The notes below the pieces were generated by a model. The model did no database searches. It was not told the origin of the DNA and saw nothing but the letters and a program-made list of their open reading frames with translations. Made by a program: the position numbers and the translations under genes. 12,979 bases of DNA from JBJXFK01 sp046155505 (GTDB lineage: Bacteria; Planctomycetota; Phycisphaerae; UBA1845; Fen-1342). Location: positions 1 through 12,979 of the forward strand of contig JBJXFK010000003.1 in NCBI GenBank assembly GCA_046155505.1, in the 5' to 3' direction. Shown one piece after another: positions 5,805 to 11,977 of this stretch. Within the stretch, counting starts at the first letter, position 1; each line of letters begins with the position of its first letter.

Positions 5805-6551
5805 ATGCAATCGACCACAAAGTTCAAGAAGGGCGTGAGCGTTTTCTATCCGTGCTACAACGAAGAGGCCAACGTCGAACGCACCACGCGGGCGGCGGTG
5901 AAGGCGTGCGAGCGCCTGTTCGACGACTATGAGGTCATCATCGTCAACGACGGCAGCAAGGACCGCACGGCCGAGATCGCCGATCGGCTCGCGGTCGAGT
6001 TGCCGCATGTGCGGGCTGTGCATAACAACCCGAATCGCGGCTACGGCGGGGCGCTGCAACGCGGCTTTCGCGAGGCGCGAAAGGACTACGTCTTTTACAC
6101 CGACGGCGACGGGCAGTTCGACTTTGAGGAACTGGACACGCTGTTGCCGATGCTGTCGCAATTCGACATCGTGAGCGCCTATCGCAAAAACCGCCAGGAT
6201 CCGCTGCATCGCAAGCTCAACGCGAAATGCTGGGGCACGCTGGTCAACTGGCTATTCAGCATTCACCTGCGCGACATCGACTGCGCATTCAAGATGTACC
6301 CGCGGCGGCTGTTCGACCAGATCGAGATGCGCTCAAACGGGGCGTTGATCGATACCGAGATCCTGGCCAAGGCCCGCAAGCTGGGCTATTCGATCGGGCA
6401 GTTTGGCGTGACGCACTTTGCCCGGACCGCGGGAACGCAGACGGGGGCGAATCTGAAGGTGATTCTCAAGGCGTTTCGCGAGTTGTTCGGGCTGTACAAG
6501 CACATTCAGGATACAGGCAAGATCGCGGCGGCGCGGGCTGCGCATGTGTAG
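5805..6551 (+). CDS. GT2 glycosyltransferase, polyprenyl-phosphate sugar synthase-like
   Basis: This 248-residue protein is a family 2 glycosyltransferase of the dolichyl/polyprenyl-phosphate mannose or glucose synthase type, which transfers a sugar from a nucleotide donor to a polyprenyl phosphate on the inner membrane face. The N-terminal strand FYPCYNEEAN (14-23), VNDGSKDRT (47-55, nucleotide-binding Asp49) and TDGDGQ (99-104, metal-binding Asp100 and Asp102) are canonical. RDIDCAFK (156-163) and IDTE (182-185) match the acceptor/catalytic part of the family. There is no transmembrane tail or GtrA domain, so it is a soluble or peripheral enzyme. The ATG at 5805 has AGGAG (5794-5798) six bases upstream; the same frame is open further upstream but runs through repeats and the previous gene. 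It probably supplies lipid-linked sugar to the two GT-C enzymes that follow. Confidence 0.88.
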   Translation: MQSTTKFKKGVSVFYPCYNEEANVERTTRAAVKACERLFDDYEVIIVNDGSKDRTAEIADRLAVELPHVRAVHNNPNRGYGGALQRGFREARKDYVFYTDGDGQFDFEELDTLLPMLSQFDIVSAYRKNRQDPLHRKLNAKCWGTLVNWLFSIHLRDIDCAFKMYPRRLFDQIEMRSNGALIDTEILAKARKLGYSIGQFGVTHFARTAGTQTGANLKVILKAFRELFGLYKHIQDTGKIAAARAAHV

Positions 6552-6562
6552 TGATTGGCGCG

Positions 6563-6643
6563 CTGGGGGACCGGTCTCTAACCGATCTTTCTTGTGAGCG
6601 ATGTTCGAATTGAAGAAAGACCGGTCGGAAACCGGTCCCCCAG
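6563..6643. repeat. Two family A repeats in inverted orientation
   Basis: Copies 6563-6593 (inverted) and 6613-6643 (direct) are complementary at 27 of 31 positions around a 19-base loop, so besides the small hairpin in each unit the pair can fold into one long hairpin. Outer ends read CTGGGGGACCGGTC and GACCGGTCCCCCAG. It begins 11 bases after the GT2 stop codon and could act as a transcript-processing or stabilising structure. Confidence 0.8.
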
Positions 6644-6699
6644 GGCAACGTTGCTTGAAGCGCAGGCTAGCGATGTCCTGTGCGAGCTCTCTTCCCCTG

Positions 6700-6771
6700 C
6701 GTCGCTCCGTCGCTCCGTCGCTCCGTCGCTCCGTCGCTCCGTCGCTTCGTCGCTTCGTCCCTCCGTCGCTT
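6700..6771 (+). repeat. 8-base tandem repeat CGTCGCTC, nine units
   Basis: Nine contiguous 8-base units run through this stretch. The first five are identical; later ones read CGTCGCTT (three) or CGTCCCTC (one). The array ends 71 bases before the chosen GT-C start. An open frame in phase with that gene crosses it, but the encoded Arg/Ser-rich peptide is judged non-genic. Confidence 0.85.
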
Positions 6772-6842
6772 CCCTCGCAGAGAGGCTTCCCTTGTTACCA
6801 TCTGCCATTGTGATTGATCGCACCGACTACGGCAGGCACGCG

Positions 6843-9431
6843 ATGTCGTCCGCCATTTCGATCGGCTCGCCCGCGCGGGCCGCGCCGGCGGAGATCGCGC
6901 TGCGCGTGATCGAGGCGCTGGCCGTGCTCATCGTCGGCGTGGCGCTGATGAATTACTTCTACGCCGCTTCGCCGATCCGGGCCGGCGGGCCGCTCGGCGT
7001 GCCCGAGCACGATTCGTACTATCACATTGCAATGGCCGAGATGCTGCCGACGCACGGCTTGCTGTCCAAGCTGCCGTGGGCGCAGTACGTCTACTTCCGC
7101 GAGCAGGGCAGCGACTTCGTCAGCCACCATTGGGGGTTTCACGTTCTGCTGCTGCCGTTCGTTTCGGCGGCCAAGTCGATGGGCTTCACCGCACTCGACG
7201 GCGGGCGCTGGGCGATTGCCGCGGTATTCGGCATGAATCTCATGCTGTTTCACCGGTTGCTGCGCGCGCGCGGCGTGCCGCTGCACTGGTTGTGGATCGC
7301 GCTTTTCCTGCTTTTGCCCGATCAATTCTTCGTGCGGCATGGCTTTATCCGCGCGATCGGTCCGTCGCTGATGTTCATGCAGCTCACGCTGCTCATGCTG
7401 TTCACGCGGCGATATCTGCTCGCCGGGGTCGCGCTGGCCGGTTATGTGCATCTGTATCTCGGCGCGGTGATGTACGGTCCGGTGATCGTGGCTACATACG
7501 CCGCGACGCAGGTGATCGCCCCGCGCGAGGATCGCCGCTGGCCGTGGGCGATGGTGCTGCTGACGGCGCTGGGCTGGGCGGTCGGCGTGCTGACCTATCC
7601 TTATGCATCGGGCATGTATGAATTCCTGAAGTTGCAGGTGCTGGGTTCGGGGTTGTCGCCGGACATCGAAGTCGGCCGCGAGTGGAAGCCCTATACCGAT
7701 GCGTGGTTCATCATGACCATCGCGGGGCCGCTTTTTGGCGTGTGGACGGCGGCGCTGCTGCTGCGGCTGCGCATGGGCCCGCGGCTCGACGCCGAGGAAG
7801 CGGCGCTGATGGTGCTGCAATTCGGCTTCTTGTTGCTGACGTTCAAGGCGCGGCGGTTCATCGAATACTGGCCGCCGATTTGCCTGCTCAGTGCCGCGTA
7901 TGTCGCGACGCCGGTGTTGAAATCGTGGTGTGATCGCCTTGCGGCTCGCTGGGATGATCCGAACGACGGCGCGCGGCTGGTGATCGGCGGCGGCGTGATA
8001 GCGTCGTTGCTGGCGTTGGTGTGCGGGGCGGGATATTCGCTCGTATCGCAGCCGGGCAGCGGCACACTCATGAGCGAGTGGGCGCTGTGGGTCGCGCTGG
8101 CCGCGGTGCTGGCGCTGCCGGTGTTGACGCGAATTTGGACCGGCGGGCCGGGCGGTGTTTCGTATGAACGGGCGGCGATTATCGCGGCCAGCGGCGGTGT
8201 GATCATCGGCGTCGTGGTGCTGGTGATGCAGCGCGCGGGCATGGTCGGCATGCCGGTGCCGCGCGTTGCGATCGGCTATGTAGTTTGGGTGCTCGTGGCG
8301 CTGGCGTATGGCGTGGTTCCGCTGGCGGTGATGTGGCTGCGCAGCGAGCGACGCGCGCCGAGCGTGGGCATCGCGATCGGCCAGACGGTCGCGGTGACGC
8401 TCGCCGCGCTGGCGCTGCCGACGGCGGTGCTGGCGAGCAACACGCAGCGGTTCTCGTCGATCGCGAGCCAGGTTCGCTGCTATTACGACCTCGATGAAAT
8501 GACGAGGATGATGGACTTTCTGAAGGCGAACTCAAAGGCCGGCGACATCGTGTTCACCGATGATTGGGACGTGTTCCCGGTCTTCTTTTACCACAATCGG
8601 CACAATCACTACATCGTCGGCCTCGATCCGAAGTTTACGCACGAGCGCGACCCGGAACTGTGGAACCGCTACGTGAAAATCTCGCGCGGGCAGGTGCCGA
8701 GCACGATTCGCGTGACGCAGGCGGGCGGAGCGTCGACGCAGGCGGTCGTGACGCTGACCGACATTCGCGAGCGGTTCAAGGCGCGGTTTGTGATTTGCGA
8801 TCGCGATCATCGCTCGCTGGCCGACGCGCTGAACGCGGCACCGGAGTTCGCCGAGTGTGTGTATCCATCGACCGATTATTCGCGGACGCGGAGCAATGAG
8901 TACGTGGTGTTTCGCGTTCGCGATGTCGGCGAAAAGCCGGCCGCACCGGTCGCCGCGACTGCATCGCAGGGCGATGTTTTCCTGAGCCAGCTCAAGCCGA
9001 TTTCATCGTCGCAAGGTTACGGCGATTTGGGTGCGAATCGCAGCGTGGATAACAACCCGATCAAGATGGAGCGCCGGACGTTCGCGCGCGGCCTCGGCAC
9101 GCACGCGCCGTCGAAGCAGCTTTACGAGATCCCGCACGGAGCAACGATGTTCGAGGCGGTGGTCGGCATTGATGACGAGACCGAGAGCCGCGGTAGTGCG
9201 ATCGCCCGTGTGTATCTCGACGGTGATCGAGTGTACGAGAGTCCGCAGCTCCTGGGCGGAAATGAGCCGGTGGTAGTGCGCATACCGTTGAAGGGTGCCA
9301 AGCAACTCTTGCTGGAGACCGACGCGACGCGTGACGGGAATCGGTTTGATCATGTGAACTGGGCCGATGCGCGGTTCATCGTCGAGGTGGCGGCGACCAG
9401 TGTGCCGGCGAGCGGCGCGGCGAGACCGTAG
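6843..9431 (+). CDS. STT3-like GT-C membrane glycosyltransferase with C-terminal NPCBM domain
   Basis: This 862-residue protein has about a dozen hydrophobic helices between residues 18 and 530, then a soluble part (531-862). The first outer loop carries EHDSYYHI (55-62), which resembles the DxYYH motif of STT3/AglB-type oligosaccharyltransferases. DDWDVFP (573-579) stands at the start of the soluble part, where such enzymes carry their WWD motif. GT-C enzymes take sugar from a polyprenyl carrier on the outer membrane face; the acceptor here is unknown. Residues about 711-850 form an NPCBM domain (PF08305 type): SQLKP, RSV, GLGTHAPS (750-757), FEAVVGIDDE (770-779), VYLDG (790-794), FDHVNWADARF (835-845). 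The start at 6843 is set by the first helix; the ribosome site (AGG about eight bases upstream) is weak, and upstream in-frame starts cross repeats. The gene is 291 bases after the GT2 gene and 119 before the next GT-C. Confidence 0.83.
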   Translation: MSSAISIGSPARAAPAEIALRVIEALAVLIVGVALMNYFYAASPIRAGGPLGVPEHDSYYHIAMAEMLPTHGLLSKLPWAQYVYFREQGSDFVSHHWGFHVLLLPFVSAAKSMGFTALDGGRWAIAAVFGMNLMLFHRLLRARGVPLHWLWIALFLLLPDQFFVRHGFIRAIGPSLMFMQLTLLMLFTRRYLLAGVALAGYVHLYLGAVMYGPVIVATYAATQVIAPREDRRWPWAMVLLTALGWAVGVLTYPYASGMYEFLKLQVLGSGLSPDIEVGREWKPYTDAWFIMTIAGPLFGVWTAALLLRLRMGPRLDAEEAALMVLQFGFLLLTFKARRFIEYWPPICLLSAAYVATPVLKSWCDRLAARWDDPNDGARLVIGGGVIASLLALVCGAGYSLVSQPGSGTLMSEWALWVALAAVLALPVLTRIWTGGPGGVSYERAAIIAASGGVIIGVVVLVMQRAGMVGMPVPRVAIGYVVWVLVALAYGVVPLAVMWLRSERRAPSVGIAIGQTVAVTLAALALPTAVLASNTQRFSSIASQVRCYYDLDEMTRMMDFLKANSKAGDIVFTDDWDVFPVFFYHNRHNHYIVGLDPKFTHERDPELWNRYVKISRGQVPSTIRVTQAGGASTQAVVTLTDIRERFKARFVICDRDHRSLADALNAAPEFAECVYPSTDYSRTRSNEYVVFRVRDVGEKPAAPVAATASQGDVFLSQLKPISSSQGYGDLGANRSVDNNPIKMERRTFARGLGTHAPSKQLYEIPHGATMFEAVVGIDDETESRGSAIARVYLDGDRVYESPQLLGGNEPVVVRIPLKGAKQLLLETDATRDGNRFDHVNWADARFIVEVAATSVPASGAARP

Positions 9432-9448
9432 GTTGGGCACCGCCCAAC
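9432..9448 (+). terminator. Hairpin directly after the first GT-C gene, terminator or repeat
   Basis: GTTGGGC (9432-9438) and GCCCAAC (9442-9448) form a perfect 7-bp stem with a 3-base loop, starting at the base after the TAG stop. Only a short ATTTCT follows, so termination would be weak or partial. It may instead be another dispersed palindrome. Confidence 0.4.
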
Positions 9449-9550
9449 ATTTCTGTGTGGCGAAGTGGGCGCAGTCCGGGCAAGATGCGGGCGTGCGCGG
9501 CTCGATGTGGCGCATCCACCGAACTGCGACGCAACCACGAGCGGGAATCG

Positions 9551-11674
9551 ATGAGCACGAACGCAGACGATCAGAAGTCCGGGCATGATGCGGAGGAGAG
9601 TTCGCGCGGCGTGCCCATGTTTCTGAGGTTGGAGGGGGAAGAGAAGAAAGACCGGTTGCAAACCGGTCCCACAGAGCAAGACCGGTTACAAACCGGTCCC
9701 ACCGAGGGAGACCGGTTGCAAGCCGGACCCACCATACCAACCGGTCCCAACACGCAAACCGTTTCTACAACGCCGCCGTTTTCGTTTCGTGACGTATTGC
9801 TGGCGTTCGTGCTGTTTTCGATCGCGATCACCCTGCGTGCCTGGATCGTCAGCACGCCGCACATCGGTCACGATCAGGACATCGATCTGTTCACGCGCTG
9901 GATCGCCAAACTCTGCGAGCACGGCATCAGCGGCTTCTACGGTGTCGAGCGATTTTGCGATTACCCGCCGCTGATGATCCTCATCTTTCGCGGCCTGGGC
10001 CTGATCACGCATGCGATCGATGGCGGCCCGCCGGGCGATGTGCTGATCGCGGCGGCGCTGAAGACCACGGCGTGTGCGGCCGACGTATTGATCGCGATTG
10101 TGCTGATCGTCGAGGGCCGGCGCCGCATCGGGCCGCGCGCGGGCGTGCTTGCGGCCGGTCTCTATCTGCTCAATCCCATCTCGCTGTACGACGGTGCTTT
10201 CTGGGGGCAGGTCGATTCGATCTACACGCTGTTTGTGCTGCTCGCGCTGGTGCTGCTGGGGCGTTCGTGCTGGATCGCGTGCGGCAGTTTTGCGGCGATC
10301 GCGCTGACGGCGAAGTTCCAGGCGATCACGTTTTTCCCGTTGCTGCTGCTGGAGGCGTATCGAATTGGCGGCTGGCGGGCGCTGGCGTGGAAGCTGCTAG
10401 GCATCGCGATCGGCGTCGCGCTCATCGCAACGCCGCTGCTGGTCGCCGGCACGTTGCAGGAGAATTTTCAGCGTGCGTACGTGAATGTCGTCGGGCAATA
10501 TCACGAGCTCTCGAAGAACGCGTACAACGTCTGGTATCTCGTCGGCGATCCGGAGATTGCCGACACCAGCCCGCCGCGAGCGCTGGTCGAGGCGGTCGCC
10601 GCCGGTCGCGACACGGTGAAGGCCGGCGATTCGTGGCTGCTGCAGGCGACGTGGCGGAAAATCTCGCTCGCGGGTTTTGCACTCAGCGTCGCGGTCGTGC
10701 TCTCGCTCTATTTGCTGCGGCCCGGCCATGTGCAGCGCTACGCGGCGGCGGGTTTGCTTGGCATGTGCTTTTATCTATTTCCGACCGAGATGCACGAGCG
10801 CTATGCGTTTCCGGTGTTCGCGGTGCTGGCGATTTGGGCGGCGGCGGCGTGGCGGAATGAGCGCGTGTATTGGATGCTGACGATCTTGCTCACGCTCAAC
10901 TTCGCGGCGGTGTTGCCGCCGACGCCGCTGGCGCAGCCGATCGCGGCGATGACGATGGGCGTCTTTGCGATGCTCGTGATTGGCATGTTGCTGCCGCGCG
11001 AAAGCGCCGTGGTCGCCGCTGACCGAGCCCCGACCGTAAGGGAGGAGTTTTCCGAGTCGGGGACGAATCCCCTCCCTCACGGTCGGGGCTCGGAAATTGC
11101 GGACTCGCCGTCAATCGGCCATCCGCTCCCACTGCGGCTGTTTCAGGTCGCGACGCTGCTCGGTGTGGTCGCCGCGCTGTGGCTGGTCGCTTGGGTGGTG
11201 ATGATGGTGCGCCAGGCACCGATCAAGCCCGCCGACCCGGCGACCGTGTGGCTCTCGTCGCTATCGCCCAAGTCGGTCACGCAGGGCTGGAAAGAGCTCG
11301 GGCGCGATCGCTCGGTTTCGGGCGGCGTGATGCACCTGGGTCAGGCGTACTATTTGCGAGGCATCGGCACGCACGCGCCGGCGAAGATGGTCTTCGAAAT
11401 CCCGGCGGGCATGACGCGGTTCGAGGCGGTCGTGGGCATCGACCACGCCGCGGCGGGGATGGGTTCGGCGGTGGTGCGCGTGCTGCTCGACGGTCGCGAG
11501 GCCGCGGTGACGCCGACGCTCACCGGCGACGGCGAGCCGGCGGCGCTGTCGGTGGCGCTCGGCGAGGCGCGCGAGCTGACGATCGTGGTCGATGCGGGTC
11601 GCGATGGGAAGCGGTCAGACCATGTGAATCTGGCGCTCGCGCGATTCACGGTGGTCGCGGATGCGCCTCGGTAG
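9551..11674 (+). CDS. GT-C mannosyltransferase-like membrane protein with C-terminal NPCBM domain
   Basis: This 707-residue protein has hydrophobic helices from about 80 to 480 and again at 530-553. The first outer loop has GHDQDID (106-112), followed by DYPPL (137-141), GQVDSIY (219-225) and MHERY (414-418). These recall ALG6/ALG8 and PIG-M type enzymes that use a polyprenyl-phosphate hexose, but the family is not certain. Residues about 566-703 are an NPCBM domain: SLSP, RDRSV, GIGTHAPA (604-611), FEAVVGIDH (624-632), SDHVNLALARF (689-699). It clearly parallels the domain on the preceding protein, though NLALARF replaces NWADARF. Two segments are encoded by repeats in frame: residues 32-61 (three 10-residue units DRLQTGPTEQ/G) before the first helix, and about 491-514 in the loop before the last helix. 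The ATG at 9551 has GGGA (9543-9546) just upstream and is the likely start; the frame is open further up. Confidence 0.8.
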   Translation: MSTNADDQKSGHDAEESSRGVPMFLRLEGEEKKDRLQTGPTEQDRLQTGPTEGDRLQAGPTIPTGPNTQTVSTTPPFSFRDVLLAFVLFSIAITLRAWIVSTPHIGHDQDIDLFTRWIAKLCEHGISGFYGVERFCDYPPLMILIFRGLGLITHAIDGGPPGDVLIAAALKTTACAADVLIAIVLIVEGRRRIGPRAGVLAAGLYLLNPISLYDGAFWGQVDSIYTLFVLLALVLLGRSCWIACGSFAAIALTAKFQAITFFPLLLLEAYRIGGWRALAWKLLGIAIGVALIATPLLVAGTLQENFQRAYVNVVGQYHELSKNAYNVWYLVGDPEIADTSPPRALVEAVAAGRDTVKAGDSWLLQATWRKISLAGFALSVAVVLSLYLLRPGHVQRYAAAGLLGMCFYLFPTEMHERYAFPVFAVLAIWAAAAWRNERVYWMLTILLTLNFAAVLPPTPLAQPIAAMTMGVFAMLVIGMLLPRESAVVAADRAPTVREEFSESGTNPLPHGRGSEIADSPSIGHPLPLRLFQVATLLGVVAALWLVAWVVMMVRQAPIKPADPATVWLSSLSPKSVTQGWKELGRDRSVSGGVMHLGQAYYLRGIGTHAPAKMVFEIPAGMTRFEAVVGIDHAAAGMGSAVVRVLLDGREAAVTPTLTGDGEPAALSVALGEARELTIVVDAGRDGKRSDHVNLALARFTVVADAPR
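9644..9732 (+). repeat. Three palindromic repeats with a 30-base period, translated in frame
   Basis: Cores GACCGGTTGCAAACCGGTC (9650-9668), GACCGGTTACAAACCGGTC (9680-9698) and GACCGGTTGCAAGCCGGAC (9710-9728) are spaced exactly 30 bases apart, and each is followed by CCCAC. The first keeps the AAGAAA lead of family A. The third has lost pairing at two positions. A fourth half unit, ACCAACCGGTCCCAAC, follows at 9736. The period equals ten codons, so the repeat keeps the GT-C frame open. Confidence 0.9.
11023..11093 (+). repeat. Long inverted repeat inside the second GT-C gene
   Basis: Arms 11023-11045 and 11071-11093 (23 bases each, one mismatch) surround a 25-base loop. They begin CCGAGCCCCGACCGT and end ACGGTCGGGGCTCGG. 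The element is translated in frame as a hydrophilic stretch ending in NPLPHGRGSE, located between two predicted membrane helices. Confidence 0.85.
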
Positions 11675-11777
11675 TTCGCGCCGGCGCAGATTCGAAAGCG
11701 GGATGCGGCAGCGCGCTGCGATCGTGACCGGATCCAAAAATCGCAGCCGAGGGCGGTTGCTCCACAAATTCGGGTGC

Positions 11778-11805
11778 CATGCCGACGGCCGTTTGCGTCG
11801 GCATG
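11778..11805. repeat. CATGCCGACG/CGTCGGCATG hairpin
   Basis: CATGCCGACG (11778-11787) and CGTCGGCATG (11796-11805) pair perfectly around an 8-base loop. There is no T-tract on either side. It is probably another dispersed palindrome; no second copy lies in the window. Confidence 0.6.
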
Positions 11806-11821
11806 CTCGCGCGTGAGAAGA

Positions 11822-11873
11822 AACCGCGGGGGCGCAGCGCTCCAGGAAAAACCGCGGGGGGCCGCTGTTCTCC
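11822..11873 (+). repeat. Two decayed family D repeats
   Basis: AACCGCGGGGG followed by CGCAGCGCTCC (11822-11843), and AACCGCGGGGGGCCGCTG followed by TTCTCC (11850-11873), match the element at 1225-1248 but have lost most of the right arm. Confidence 0.6.
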
Positions 11874-11886
11874 ATGAGACTCGCAG

Positions 11887-11936
11887 AAAAAAGAACCGCG
11901 CCGCGTGCGGACCGGGTAGGTCGCACGCGGCGCGGT
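11887..11936 (-). terminator. Intrinsic terminator of the dockerin-like protein gene
   Basis: Read on the minus strand, a perfect 15-bp GC-rich stem (11922-11936 with 11895-11909) and a 12-base loop are followed by TTCTTTTTT (A-tract 11887-11892 on the plus strand). The stem begins about 40 bases after the TAA stop at 11978-11980. This is a textbook rho-independent terminator for that gene. Confidence 0.85.
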
Positions 11937-11977
11937 CATTGCGTTCTGCCTGATTCCGAGAGTTGCCGATGCGGCGA

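Larger units (their letters stand above)
11675..11977. other. Convergent intergenic region with repeats
   Basis: No gene is supported here between the end of the second GT-C gene and the end of the minus-strand secreted protein. It contains, in order, an 8-bp inverted repeat GCTGCGAT (11715-11722) / ATCGCAGC (11740-11747) without a T-tract, a 10-bp hairpin (11778-11805), two decayed family D repeats (11822-11873) and the minus-strand terminator (11887-11936). No clear plus-strand terminator is seen. Confidence 0.6.

Noticed and set aside
6594..6842. Upstream start of the first GT-C gene, adding 83 codons
   Set aside because: The added peptide is encoded by a palindrome and the 8-base array and is not protein-like; kept only as a phase-variation possibility.
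9455..9550. Upstream extension of the second GT-C frame by 32 codons
   Set aside because: The ATG at 9551 has a GGGA site just before it and the extra residues look non-native.
9644..9732. Possible CRISPR array (regular 30-base period)
   Set aside because: The units are nearly identical along their whole length with no unique spacers, they are coding, and no cas gene is present.
11715..11747. Terminator of the second GT-C gene
   Set aside because: The 8-bp stem has a 17-base loop and no T-tract after it.
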